The notes under the pieces: generated by a model
Seen by the model: the letters and a program-made list of their open reading frames with translations, nothing else
Database searches by the model: none
Told to the model about the DNA's origin: nothing
In this document: positions 53,436 through 64,000 of the stretch, one piece after another
How the letters are laid out: each line of letters opens with the position of its first letter
How positions within the stretch are numbered: the stretch's first letter is position 1
Origin: Symbiodinium natans
Lineage: Eukaryota > Sar > Dinophyceae > Suessiales > Symbiodiniaceae
Assembly: GCA_905221605.1 (NCBI GenBank)
Contig: CAJNDS010002710.1
Location: forward strand, 244,701-308,700
DNA: 64,000 nt
Direction of reading: 5' to 3'
Made by a program: the position numbers and the translations under genes

Positions 53436-53576
53436 GACCCGATGGGGAGTGTATTTTAAGTCTCTACCAACATGGGCCAAAAAGGCACAAACAAAACAGC
53501 GGCAAAATGCTGCATGCAAAAGACGTCATGACCCAATACGCAGGAGCATCCTTGTAGCTCCGAACCCAGCTACTCG

Positions 53577-53650
53577 GGGTTTAGGGTTTAGGGTTTAGGT
53601 TTTAGGGTTTAGGGTTTAGGGTTTAGGTTTTAGGGTTTAGGGTTTAGGGC
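53577..53650. repeat. Telomere-like array, TTTAGGG
   Basis: About ten units, intergenic, upstream of the GNAT gene. Confidence 0.95.
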
Positions 53651-53688
53651 TAGCTCTATGCAAGACCCATCTTCCCGAGTTGGATCCA

Positions 53689-54780
53689 TGGATCCGTTCA
53701 TTGGCCTTTGCACGTTTGGCCCCGGGATGCTGCCAGCAAAGCCTTTCAAGAAACCCCAAGGCCCAACGCCTACCGTTTTGGAGAACGCTTGTAGGCCATC
53801 TCTGGGCTGGGCGAAGTGATCGACAAGCAGCTCGCCGAAGTCCTCATGGAGGAGCCGCCCGGTCTCTGAGATGTTTTGATAGGCTTCGTGATTTTTTGAT
53901 TTCAGACTTGGGGGTTCTCAATTCGGGACCATGCCCGGGCTGAGGGCGCAGAATTGGAGTTTTGTCGAGGCTTGTGTCTTGAGGAGATTTTCCTGGCTTG
54001 AGCAGACGCTGGCTGTGCTGCGTCTCTGAGATTGTTCTCTTGTTTTTCTTCTCGTATTTGCAGAGTTTGGGGGCTGTTTGTGTTTGCCAGTTGCTGGGCA
54101 TGTGCCATTGCCCGAGCAGTAGTGCGGCAACACTGCGGGTTCCAATGTTGGGGACAAGGAGGATCAGGTTGAGGTACCTGTCCCGATGATGCGCAGAAGT
54201 TCCGCAGCTCTCGCCTAGGAGTGATGCTCGTTTGGGGTCAACCGCATTCTTGCCCAGGCACGAGCGTGGCCGCGCGATTCGGGGGGAGGGGGGGAGGGGG
54301 GGTGGCCGTTTCCAAATTGAAAGGCCATGGTTTCGGCATCGCCCGATGCGACAAATCGCGCTCCTGCCAAGGTCTCGTGTGTAATTTCGACGCCTACATC
54401 GCTCGGTCCCGTGCATTTGTCGAATCTGCGTCGGGTCGCGAAACCGTAGAAGGAACACCCTTCGTGCCTCTCGGGCTGTTGGATTCGCTCCGTGCATCTC
54501 TGGGGGGATCTGCATTTGTGTTCCCAATGGTGCTGCCTACAGGGCCGCCTTCGACAGAAATTTGTCTATTCGGTGGCTTTTCCCCAAAGCTCTTGCAACA
54601 GAATCCCTCACCCATGCGCTAAGCCTGCTCTCATGCGACCTCCCGAGGTTTGGCGCCGATTTGAAGAACTTTCGACAGGCGCAGCTTGTGACTCGGCTGC
54701 AAGGGATGTCGCTGTTGCTTGGCGAAGGGCCTCTCAAAGGTCCACAGCCGGCATGAAAGCCTGTACCTCATGCCGGTAGA
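53689..54780 (+). other. Possible 5-prime exons of the GNAT gene
   Basis: Short protein-like stretches occur: MDPFIGLCTFGPGMLPAKPF from ATG 53689, VIDKQLAEVLMEEPP near 53818-53862, and FDRNLSIRWLFPKALATESL near 54548. I could not chain them into one frame, so this is a pointer only. A G-run tract lies at 54281-54303. Confidence 0.2.
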
Positions 54781-54819
54781 CATGTGAGCGAGCTCCCTTG
54801 CCTTACCCCGGTCTCACAG

Positions 54820-56236
54820 GATTACAACCTCAAGCTCAGCCTGTTGGTGGAGGAGAGGCCGGGCGAAGACCCTGCGTTGCCGGGCGGCACTTGACCTGTG
54901 GGCCGTTCGCGGAGGGCTTTCTAGGAGTTCGGGGCATTCAGGCGCATGAATCCAGGTGCCAAAGCCCTCTCTGAAAGATTATGGCCCCTTAGACCCTGAA
55001 GCACACTAAGATCGCAGCAGCGGAGTGAGTTCAGGTTGGACCTCCTGGGCTTCGTCGCCTACAAGACTTGGGGACTGCCCATTCCCGGCGTCAGCGTAGG
55101 CGGGGCCGGGCGGCGCTGGGCGAGACAGCGAGACTTCGAGCGCTGGAGCCGAGGTGCTGTGGGTGTGGCAGACAAACATCGAGGCAAGGGCTATGGCCGG
55201 CAGCTCATGAGTCCCAGCAGCAGATGTTTCGGCTCGAGATGGCTCGAGGATGTTTGGGGGTTTGGGCTTTCCTGGGGCGTTGGGGGGTTTGGTGCAGTTG
55301 GGCTTTAGTAGAGGTTGGCTTCGGGACAGGAGATTTTGACAAGTGTGTTTGGGGCCATGCGCCAGCGCATGAGGAATTGGGATTCCGGAGTCTGGGTTTG
55401 AGCTTGATTTGTGGGGTTGGAGTTTCCTTGAGCCTTAAACCCTCAAACTCCACACTGCTGGGCCGAGGAAGGTGGCTGAAGATCGTGCAGCACTCCTCGG
55501 CGTTTCCACGTCCGAGGTGCGGCTTGTAGCCCGACCACAAGCCCTTTTCACGGAGCTGTACTTGGCACACATCAGCTGCTAGCAGCGCATGCGCGAGCCC
55601 TGAAGTCCAAGGCTTTGGAAGTTCTAAATTTTACTATCCTTACTATGCCTTCATCCTCCAGACACCCGAAATCCGAAGCTAGTAGACTGAATGTCCCAGA
55701 AGCCCCAAAGCCTTCGCAGGGCTTTCGGCCGGGCCAAGTCCGGCTACGTTCCTTGGCCTCCGCGGTGGGCTTCTACGAGCGGCTGGGTGCCTGGGCTGCC
55801 CCTAAAGGCTTGCGGATGCTTAAGGGATCATGCTGTAAGCTTTCCTCTTGAGGCTTTATAGGCTTTTGAAGGGCTTACGGACGTTTTTTTGGGCCAAGAT
55901 ACCCTGCGGGCATCTCTCCGAACCGTCCAGTAAGAAGGGTTCTTGCGGCTTTTAGAACCCCTCATAGGGGATTACACAACATGTTGAGCTTCACCTGGTT
56001 GAGCCTGAACCTTCGTTGGGTCAGCAAGGGCCTTGAGCAGCTAGGACAAGTAGCCACGGGCCAGGGTGCTCCGGTGCTGACCCCAAGGGGAAGGCAAGTC
56101 GCAGGGTTGGCTGTGTGTTGGCAGCCAAGGCTATGAGCGTGTGGAGGCGCATGGGTCCAAATGTTGTGGGGTACACCGGATGGTCATGTACATCGGATCT
56201 CGCGTTGGAGCGGAAGCTCCATTCATGGCCTCATGA
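54820..56236 (+). CDS. GNAT-family N-acetyltransferase, five exons
   Basis: Exons 54820-54878, 55035-55210, 55468-55499 (32 bases), 55720-55786 and 56130-56236 join in frame to TGA at 56234-56236. The product reads LKLSLLVEERPGE, LDLLGFVAYKTW, then motif A VGVADKHRGKGYGRQLM, the acetyl-CoA pyrophosphate loop (R/QxxGxG/A), RRWLKIVQHSS, then VRLRSLASAVGFYERLGY (motif B, the FYexxGF signature) and HRMVMYIG as the last strand. GNAT enzymes transfer acetyl from acetyl-CoA to amines or protein N-termini; the substrate cannot be inferred. Donors are GC, GT, GC, GT; acceptors are AG followed by G. The first exon link (GC donor at 54879) is the least certain, and the N-terminus is missing. Confidence 0.75.
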
Positions 56237-56694
56237 CCTTTAGCTTGCCGAGGTTTTGTCGTCGCTCTAGAGCGGGCAGTTGGTGTCATTGGATGTATGA
56301 CCTGCTGAGTCAGGGCGGTCTTTTTTTTTTCGGCTGAAGAGAAGTATTGTGAGAGTGAGAGAAGAAAGCCTGCCCAGAACCCGAAGCCACCGACCCTCGG
56401 AACCACAAGAAGCTCAAAGCAAAGCTCGAAGCACACCACTAAACACTCAACGCCTGAACCGTGCAAAGCCCGGAAGTCCCTGAAGGAAGACGGGGACGAG
56501 CTCGCGCACACACCCGGCTGCCCAGACCCAGAACGACATGCCGGTGAGGTCGACGAGGATCTGCGTGTGTGAGCTGGGATGTATATGGTAAAGATACTTA
56601 TGGCCAGGAAGTTCAACAACATGTTTTGGAGCCTAGGCCTTAGGGTTTTGGTGGCCTTCGCGGCCAGGACTCCAGATCTTTAGGAAAGCAGGGT

Positions 56695-56796
56695 GCTGGT
56701 GAGGATGAGGATGATGGCCCCTGTGTGCCGATGATCCGCAACTGCGTGCCCCCGACTCCGGCCACGCTGATGAAGATGGGCGCACAGCTTGCAAAG
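56695..56796 (+). CDS. Candidate exon, unidentified
   Basis: An open stretch reads EDEDDGPCVPMIRNCVPPTP then ATLMKMGAQLAK, followed within 15 bases by TTTAGGG-type repeats, the same donor-side arrangement seen in the eEF3-like gene. No family, and the partner exons were not found. Confidence 0.25.
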
Positions 56797-56804
56797 AGTC
56801 TTGG

Positions 56805-57714
56805 GGGTTAGGGTTTAGGGTGTAGGGTTTAGGGTTTAGGGTTTAGGGTTTAGGGTTCACGGTTTAGGGTTTAGGGTTTGGGGTGGTCAAGTTGTCGGGC
56901 CCTCTCGGCTTGTTGCAGTTCAGGGTTCTAGGGTATCCAGGAGTCTTCCTCGGCTTAGATCAAGTACCGACATTGCTGTAATAGTCTCTCATACAGCCTT
57001 TCATGTTTCAGGGTTTAGGGTTTAGGGTTTAGGGTTTGCAGAAAGCTGGACGGGATTGCTGTATTGCTAGTCTACGTCTCTATTGAACATCGTGTTGTTT
57101 CAAAGCGATGTTGTTGTATCGTTTAACAGAGTTACAGTTACACATTCCTTTCAAAAAATGACGACCCATGCGAATTAGCAAGTTTCCTTTTTCGATGCTG
57201 GAACTCCCTGCCCTCCAGGGAATGCTCCTGCAGGCATCCAGCAAACTGACACCAAAGAGTCCCCCAAACGAAAGGGGCGGTTTAGGGTTCAGGGTTTAGG
57301 GTTTAGGGTTTAGGGTTTAGGGGCATAAGCCATTCCTTGTGGTGGCAGCTGACGGCGCAGCCAGATGGCCAACAGCCGAAACCCTCACAGCCGCACAGCC
57401 CTCCTGGCACGGCCAGATCGGCCGGGTCCGACATTCGTGTGGGGTTTTGACCCTAAACCCTAAACCCTAAACCCTAAACCCCAAACCCTAACCTAAACCC
57501 TAAGCCCTAAACCCCTAAACCCTAATCCCTGTATGTCCGGTGAACCAAATCTATTCTCGAAATTGATGATATCAGATCGGGCCTACACCTTCCCATTTCC
57601 AAGCTCTGCACATCCTCGCGCTTCCTGGGCCCCTGGGCCCCAGGCCAGGCTTAAGGTCCTCGTTTAGGGTTTAGGGTTCAGGGTTTAGGGTTTGGGGTTT
57701 GGGGTTTAGGGTGT
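56805..57714. repeat. Cluster of five telomere-like runs, both orientations
   Basis: TTTAGGG-type at 56805-56883, 57010-57038, 57289-57324 and 57662-57714; CCCTAAA-type at 57449-57532. The DNA between them shows no supported exon. Confidence 0.9.
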
Positions 57715-57959
57715 GGCACCGTTCTTCGCGCGCCTCGTGGGCCCGGGCCCAATCCTACGCGCGCGTCGCGTGGCAGTACCCACCCCAAACCACCCGGCAT
57801 ATAGCATTGCAGGGTTTCGGCCCCAGAGTCTGGCTGGTGCTCTTATCCGCAGTGGGCCTGTTCCACTGCTGTCTTAAAGCGTCCCTCATTCAGTTCAGAC
57901 AGCAACCGTGGATGTTGGCACGGGGGGCTGGCAGCCCCGGCTTGACCTCCAGGTGAGTG

Positions 57960-58100
57960 AAGGGCAACTGACCAAACCTCAGACCTGATGAGACCTGCTC
58001 AGCCTGCCCTGAACACCCCCCCCCACCCCCCACCCCCACCCCCCCCCCCCCCCCCACCCCCCACCCTCCACCCCCCCACCCCCCCACCTTGGAACATCCC
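57960..58100. repeat. C-run tract
   Basis: 58017-58087 is almost entirely C with scattered A and T, giving i-motif/quadruplex potential. Confidence 0.85.
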
Positions 58101-58129
58101 CCCTCTCATAAAAGAGAGAGGCGTCACTC

Positions 58130-58455
58130 CAAGGAGAGCTGGGGTTGGGCACTCCAGGGAGACTCTGGGGTTGGGTGCTCCAGGCAGACTCTTGAGGCCT
58201 CCAAAAAGACTGCGGTTGGGCACTCCGGAGACACTCTGGGGTTGGGCACTCCGGAGACCTGGGTTGGGCACTCCAGGCAAAGTCTGGGGTTGGGCACTCC
58301 AGGCAGACTGTCTGGGGTTGGGCACTTCTGGGCACTCCAGGAAAACTCTGCGGTTGGGGAGAGCTGGGGTTGGGCACTCCAGGGAGGGGTACTCAAGAAC
58401 ACTCTAGAGTTGGGCACTCCAGGGACATTTGGGGTTGGGCACTCCAGGGATGAGT
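58130..58455. repeat. GGGGTTGGGCACTCCAGG minisatellite
   Basis: About twelve degenerate units of 22-33 bp sharing GGTTGGGCACTCC. Open frames in both directions (for example minus-strand SAQPQ/ECPTP text) are repeat artefacts. Confidence 0.85.
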
Positions 58456-58858
58456 GAGGAGTAGACTGGGCGAGGAGAAGAGTTCCGGGTGGGGAACTAA
58501 CAAAAAAGACAAGAATAATGCACACCCGTGTCTTGGGCCCGGAAGGCCTCTAACAAAAGTGATCAAAAGTGCAAATTTGAGCATCGGAATTGAGGCGCCT
58601 CACAGGCACCTTCCCAAGCAAGCGCAATGTTGTAGGCTTGTCATGAATGACACTCTCAGCATTGCCACTTACATTGCTGCGAAGATTGTAGTGATGTGCT
58701 GGGCCGAGTTGCAACTGGAGGCTTTGGCGGTGAAATCTGACTGGATCTTGACCGCCAAAGCATTTCTAGCTGGCGGTTTCGCGATCAGGCAAGGACTGCT
58801 CAGTGTCTGTAAAAGGGTACTCAACTCGAGTTGTGAGTAGACGAGAAATGCCGCGTCT

Positions 58859-59143
58859 GTGACGCAAGTAGTTGGGACACAGACAAGTTTTGCAACGCGA
58901 AAGTGCTCATACATCTCCATACGAGCAGATCACTATGGTGGTGGCGGGCATGGCGCGCTGGACAAGACCCGCTTGAGCAAAGAAAAGGCAGCCAACAAAA
59001 AGCTCCTCAAGCTGCCAGTGGTGTCGTCGATCCACCAAATGAAGGCCGGATTGACGTCGATCCACTGGAAGCACCTCAAAGGCCGCGTTTCCTGGAACGG
59101 CACCTCCTTTTCAGATGCCGTGGAGGACAATCAAGCTTTTTAA
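58859..59143 (+). CDS. Unidentified ORF, ~94 residues
   Basis: A plus-strand frame reads RADHYGGGGHGALDKTRLSK, then KKLLKLPVVSSIHQMKAGLT and IHWKHLKGRVSWNGTSF, ending TAA at 59141. Composition is protein-like. It is followed by (GTTGAGA)n at 59174-59207. No family. Confidence 0.3.
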   Translation: MTQVVGTQTSFATRKCSYISIRADHYGGGGHGALDKTRLSKEKAANKKLLKLPVVSSIHQMKAGLTSIHWKHLKGRVSWNGTSFSDAVEDNQAF

Positions 59144-59173
59144 TTGGTCATTTGTATATGTGTGCTTGTAAAC

Positions 59174-59209
<36 letters not shown>

Positions 59210-59839
59210 GATAGAAAAAGTGGATATAATCACCCCTTGTCTTGAAATGTCTTGGATAGAGGTGAATTGAACAACTTCTTCATCAGCTCCCATCTGTTGC
59301 ACATGGCTAAAAGCGCGGGTCGAAGTTCGATCCACAATTGCCGACATATGGCTTCATGCTGTGTAGTAACCATGGTATTTGCCCATAGTAGTAGGAGAAG
59401 ACAAGCAAAGATAATGAACCATGCAAAGACTTATGTTCCAGACAACATGAGTTTAATTTCATCAGCAGTGGCAGCAGCAGGAGGAAGCTGTTCAAATGAA
59501 GAAGATTTGAGGAAGGAAAAAAGAACAGAACCAGAAGGCGCAACTAATGAGCTGAGCTTAGGGCCCGGCGAATGCATACCATCAGTTGAAAACCGATCTT
59601 GACCTTCAACGTTCGCAGCGTGTCTGGAAACGCTCTGGTGTATCGATTGGTCCAGTTGCTTGGTTTGCAGTGCCGCGACAAGGTCCATCGCACATTGTGG
59701 TCTATTTGTCCTGATGGGCGCGAACCAGTGTTCAAAAATTGTAGCAGACCCAAATAATTGCCAACGGCGCCCGCGCAGCTGAGTTGGGTACCGTGCGTTC
59801 GTAACACCAACCGGTGCCACTGCCACAATCAACAGCAGA

Positions 59840-60104
59840 AGTAACGTTTCGACGCCAGGAGCGCTCCCTTGAGCATGTTGGTGACGTGGCGGAACTGGTG
59901 CAAGCACAAGCCAGTGTTTTGTTCCGACCTTGCCAGCTTGTGTCAACCACTCAGTTGATTCAAAAGTTGACCGAGTGTGCTCCTTTTCTGAACTGCCAGC
60001 CTCGCCAGCTAAACCACAACAAAGTTGGCCTCGCTGTGCGACAGCTCGGGTGGGAGAAGGTCAGAGCTCCAAGTGGGCACAGGCGCTGGATGGTCCCCGC
60101 CTGA
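59840..60104 (+). CDS. C-terminal exon with winged-helix-like segment (tentative)
   Basis: After an acceptor-like aacagcag the frame reads EVTFRRQERSLEHVGDVAEL, then QLIQKLTECAPFLNCQ and KVGLAVRQLGWEKVRAPSGH followed by RRWMVPA and a stop (60102-60104). The pattern LxxLGWxxxxxxxGxRxW is common in the C-terminal winged helix of D5/VapE-type primase-helicases and related replication proteins. The helicase core is not visible, so the match rests on this short segment only. Confidence 0.3.
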
Positions 60105-62200
60105 CGGTCCCGTGCGGAGAAAACAAATGGTGCTATGCATCGCGTGCTACCATGCCCGGTATGACTCTGCAACTCCCAGCGCTGCTGCAGGACTCATGCC
60201 CAGATCCTCCACGCAGCCTCGGACTTTACGTGGCTGCTTGTCAATGGGCGCACGATGAAGTTTGGGAAAGTTTCACAAATGCACCGAAGCCGGATATTTT
60301 AAAATCACCCCAGCCACAATGAAATTCCATGCATGGGGAGGCAGGTGGCTTCCCAGTAGACAGGATAGGGTGGTGTCGACGGCGACCTGTGCCCGCAGAC
60401 CATTGGCGATAACCTCAATCCGACCATGCATGGGGAGGCAGGCGATTGTGTTTTTAGGTGACTTCCCAGTAGATAGGATGACATCACAGCATGCGCCTGG
60501 CACTTTGCACAGCTTTGTTCAGCCCTGTTCTGTGACGATGCTTGCTCCGGAGTGTTTTTAACCCAATTCCAGCAAACTCCTCCCGATCACCTCCCCCCTT
60601 GCGCGTCTGTGGCTTCCAGCAATGTCGTAATAATCGCAAAGATGTATGGTAATGCGTGGCTTGCCGAACCAGAGTAGTGGCAGTGCTGCTACTCCGACTT
60701 GCTGAATTATTGCTCTGCGATGTGTCAACATGATGGAGGGATTCCGTTTGTTCCAAGTCTTGTGCTCAGGGAACTCACGAGGCGATGTTGGACCAGATTC
60801 CTCATGTCCGTGATGCCATGCATCATCAGAAACTCAGTTGACGTTCGCGTAGTTGGATTGTCGTGAGTAGTGCGATTGCTGCCTCAGGCAAAACAAGGTA
60901 AGATGTCACTTGGATGACAGAGGGAGTGTGGGAAGAGATGGGGCGCGCATTGAATCCTGTTGGAGAGGTAACATAGGCAGTTGCGAACGCAAGCTTCGCA
61001 GATTTTGGGCCGAAGCGCACAGGCTGGGCAGAGTTTCGTGAGTTTGTGGTGTAGCCGGTAATTGTTGCGAGCAATGCCGTGTACCACGAAGCCTTGAGTA
61101 CGGCTTGAAGGTGTGGAGCGCAGTGGCCAGATGCGGTCAGGACACAAGCAAGCCAGGCAGATAAACCAACATAACTTTCTGCTGAGAATTCCACTCCCAA
61201 GCAAGCCGTCGAAGAATGTGCTTGTTTAGACATTCTTACGTGGAGATATGGAGTCAGAAGCTTTGTGGGTATTTGTGTTTGCTCAAATCTGTTTTACTTT
61301 GTTGTATTTAAATCTGTTTTACTTTGTTGTATTTCTGCTCTAACCTTTTTGTTTAATATATTCTAGCCACTCAGCTGCTCAAACATGTTTATTCCCGGAC
61401 CTGCGGGGATTTGTCTGGAGCTCCGGGAGTTTTTCGGTGGGTCTGGGACCCCGGAGGCGACACTAAAGCGGCATCCAGCACCCAGCACCACTCTCTTGCG
61501 ACAGTGTCCCTGTAGCTCCGTCCCTCTCCATGTTTCTTCTGCCGTGCATCCTTTCTGCGCACATTCTCTTCCGCTCGTGCTTCATACCTTTTAGACCCCG
61601 GTCTGTGCATGTTTGCTCCTGTACCCTTTCGTTCGATGGCTGTGCCTTCCTGTGCTGAGTCTTGGTTCAATCTGTGGTCTGGGTTCCTTCTCTCACATGG
61701 CTCATAAGCAAAGAGCACCTCCGCACAAGCTTGTCCCATTGGAGTTCCTAAGTCTCATATTACACCACATTCGCCAGCGTAGGCAGAGAATACCCTCGAG
61801 ACTACCTTTCAAGCCTCTCCGCGTATGCAGACAGCACCCGTCACGAGCTTCCCACGGATCAGCGCAAACGAAGAGCAGCATAGAGCACCCTTACAAGATT
61901 GACCACAAGAGCCATTGCTGGAGTAGCGCAGAGCACCCCTTGCGAGCCTCCCACGTCCCATGTTTCTCCATGTTCGCTATAATAAGCAATGAGCTCTTTT
62001 CAAAAAGCCTTTGCAAGTCCGTCAGGGTAGGCATAGAGCTCCCGTCACAAGCCTACCATGGTTCAGCGTAAGTGAATTGTGGATGTTCCCCAAGACTTGT
62101 CCCGCAATTCTCCCTGGCGCTTCGTCCAAGGCCCGTCATAATCGGAATATCCTCTCCAGCCGTCTTGGAATATACTCTCCAGCCGTCTGAGCGTGTCTTG
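60105..62200. other. No supported gene
   Basis: Contains a duplicated ~30-base segment (CTTCCCAGTAGACAGGAT at about 60349 and CTTCCCAGTAGATAGGAT at about 60461; also CCATGCATGGGGAGGCAGG at about 60328 and 60424) and a repeated TTTACTTTGTTGTATTT at 61285-61332. No exon is supported. Confidence 0.4.
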
Positions 62201-62751
62201 ATTCGGATTTTGTTTCTTATCATATTTGTGTATTCTTTATTCTTGATTTTAGATTGATTTAAATTCGATTCTATTCTGGATGATATCTAATTCGTGTTTT
62301 TAGACGTATAAGGCTCTCGTACGGATGATATTTCTAATATTTCTATCTATGATGACTCATTAGATGATATATCTTCTGAGATGAAAGGATATTTAAATGT
62401 CTATTTAAAAGATCTTCAATAATGGATATGGAATCAACATATCCATACGAATAATTAGTATTCCTAGAAATATGGATTAAATATCGTTCAAATTACATTC
62501 AAATAAAGAATTCGTGATCCCTAAATTCCTAGATATATATTGAAAATAATCCAGCAGCCCCGATTCAGGAATATCGGAAAATGAAATCCAAAAGCCAATC
62601 TATACCCAAATGAATCTTTCATCAACTCTCTCCATAGGGAAGTCTTTTCTTTCCCAGATTATATAATCTCACTTCGTGCGCACCCATTCACGTATTATGT
62701 ACCCATACATACTCTCACATATATATTTTGGATTATAGAGGGCCCCTGAAC

Positions 62752-62789
<38 letters not shown>

Positions 62790-63640
62790 TAAAATAGAAG
62801 GGAAGGAGGTAAAAGAGAGAAAATGAATCTATATCCATCGTCCATTTTGCCGAAGGCACGGCATTTTTCCTGGGCACGCAATAAAAAGAAAAACCGATCA
62901 AAACGAGTAATTAACGTTTGGGCCATGGTCATACCCAAAGATTTTCTATTCTCTCCGGCTCAATTCGGGATGGCGGCGGGACCATATATATATATATATT
63001 CAAGAATAAGGAAATACCCTTTCTTTCCTTTATTCATATATCCAATTCGAGGATGATGATATATATTCATCAATAGTTAATAGATATTTCTGAAATAAAA
63101 TTTTTTTCAAAAAATATTTTCGAATTTATTTCTGAAAAGATTTTTTGAAAAATGTTGGTGAATATTTCACGGTTGGAAGGTCTTGAAATCCTAATCTCTG
63201 AGAGACCTGGAAATCTCAAATATTACGAGGTTTTCTTGAAATCCTAATCTTTGAGAGGTCTTGAAATCCTAAATATTGGGAAACCTTGAATTCTTTATCC
63301 TGAGAGATCTTGAAATGACCTATATATTTTAGAGATCTTGAATTCTTAATCTTGAGAGATCTTGAAATCCCAAATATTGAGAGATCTTGAAATCTTAATC
63401 CTTGGGAGATCTTGAAATCTAAAATATTGAAAGATCTTCTTGAAATCCTAATCCTTGAGAAACCTTGAAATCTCAAATATTGAAAGGTCTTCTTGGAATC
63501 CTAATCCTTGAGAGACTTTGAAATCCCAAATATTGAGAAGCCCTGAAATCCTAATCTTTGAGAGATCTGAAATCTCAAATATTGAGAGATTTTCTAAAAT
63601 TCTAATTCTTGAGAAATCTTGAAAGCTGAGCTAGACAATC
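62200..63640. other. AT-rich island with ~30-bp repeats
   Basis: Base composition drops sharply in GC compared with both flanks. It holds (GA)n at 62754-62786, (AT)n at 62984-63000, and from about 63170 to 63630 a degenerate tandem repeat built on TTGAAATCCTAATCTTTGAG and GAGATCTTGAAATC. Short frames (for example plus 62823-63056) look non-specific. It ends at a long G tract. Confidence 0.7.
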
Positions 63641-63668
63641 CTTCTGCTGGGGTCCCTAGAGACTGGGG

Positions 63669-63735
63669 GCGGGGGGGGGGCGGGGGGGGGGGGCGGGGGG
63701 GGGGGGGGGGGGGTCCCGGTTGGGGGGGGGGGTGG
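63669..63735. repeat. G tract with C interruptions
   Basis: Nearly pure G over about 65 bases, at the right edge of the AT-rich island. Read quality here is suspect. Confidence 0.9.
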
Positions 63736-64000
63736 GCGTCGGCGCGGGGTGCTTGGGTTTAGGGTTTGAACCTTTGACACTCAAAGGCTCGACCGCCTGG
63801 CGCGCACGGCTGTGTGGTCATCTTCAGCAGCCACAGCTTTACCTGGGCTGCGCGTGGCGTGTGGTCAGGTCGCTCTGAGCGCTCGGACGGCTTCGGGCTC
63901 TCACGTGGTGGTAGCGAGCCCTCAGCCGGACTTTAGGGTTTAGGGTTTAGGGTCCGAAGGCTCGAAGTTCAAACAAAGATCCGAACATCCCAACTTCCGT
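63736..64000. other. Window end; telomere-like words
   Basis: GGGTTTAGGGTTT at 63755-63769 and three TTTAGGG units at 63932-63953. A GCTCGA/CGAAGGCTCGA word recurs. No gene is visible. Confidence 0.6.

Noticed and set aside
57979-58525. Several 108-139-codon frames on both strands
   Set aside because: Produced by the C-run tract and the GGTTGGGCACTCC minisatellite.
1-64000. tRNA, rRNA or spliced-leader RNA genes
   Set aside because: No cloverleaf with conserved TPsiC-type box, no rRNA landmark and no spliced leader followed by a GT donor and Sm-site motif was seen; the single leader copy is followed by coding-like sequence.

Overview
The window reads as nuclear DNA of a dinoflagellate, probably a Symbiodiniaceae/Suessiales-type genome. 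The evidence is internal: a 19-nt relic of the dinoflagellate spliced leader at 42752-42770, plant-type TTTAGGG/CCCTAAA telomere-like repeats at about twenty interstitial sites, introns that open with GT, GC or GA and close with AG followed by G, and a large share of tandem repeats with few long open frames. Nothing looks prokaryotic: no operons, no rRNA and no tRNA that I can support. Genes are split into exons of 20-230 bases, so long open frames are a poor guide. I rebuilt two genes by joining exons in frame.

Layout. 0-12 kb: mostly repeat-rich DNA with exon-like fragments: a minus-strand segment resembling the C-terminal hinge of cleavage-stimulation factor 64 (1.4-1.9 kb), a (GCA)n-bearing exon (4.3-4.7 kb), a 513-bp tandem exon/intron duplication (5.5-6.5 kb), a 340-bp duplication (8.4-9.05 kb) and a minisatellite (10.5-11.05 kb). 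12.4-15.2 kb: a caspase-fold exon whose catalytic His position is Glu, then a 265-residue helical ORF. 20.6-22.9 kb: five copies of a ~486-bp tandem repeat, each built round a 134-bp near-perfect palindrome; one copy has lost most of it. 24.8-40.1 kb: a 20-exon eEF3/ABCF-like gene whose second ATPase domain has changed Walker A, signature and H-loop residues. Its introns carry telomere-like repeats, and one 5.5-kb intron holds an unrelated GC-rich decayed gene with a 0.9-kb 10-bp-phased repeat. 40.5-42.7 kb: a 2.2-kb AAATAAAG-type array ending at the spliced-leader relic. 42.8-46.5 kb: decayed coding fragments. 47.0-52.8 kb: a retroelement with tyrosine recombinase and RNase H in unusual order and no visible reverse transcriptase. 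52.9-57.7 kb: telomere-like repeats, homopolymer C/G tracts and a five-exon GNAT acetyltransferase. 58-64 kb: minisatellites, a possible winged-helix exon and an AT-rich island (62.2-63.64 kb).

The genes do not form an obvious pathway; this is a typical sparse dinoflagellate region. The most notable structure is the eEF3-like gene: its splice donors are mostly GC or GA (14 of 19), and G-strand telomere repeats lie near donors while C-strand repeats lie near acceptors in nine of ten cases, so some introns could fold back on themselves. All exon calls are my own reading without alignment or RNA evidence.
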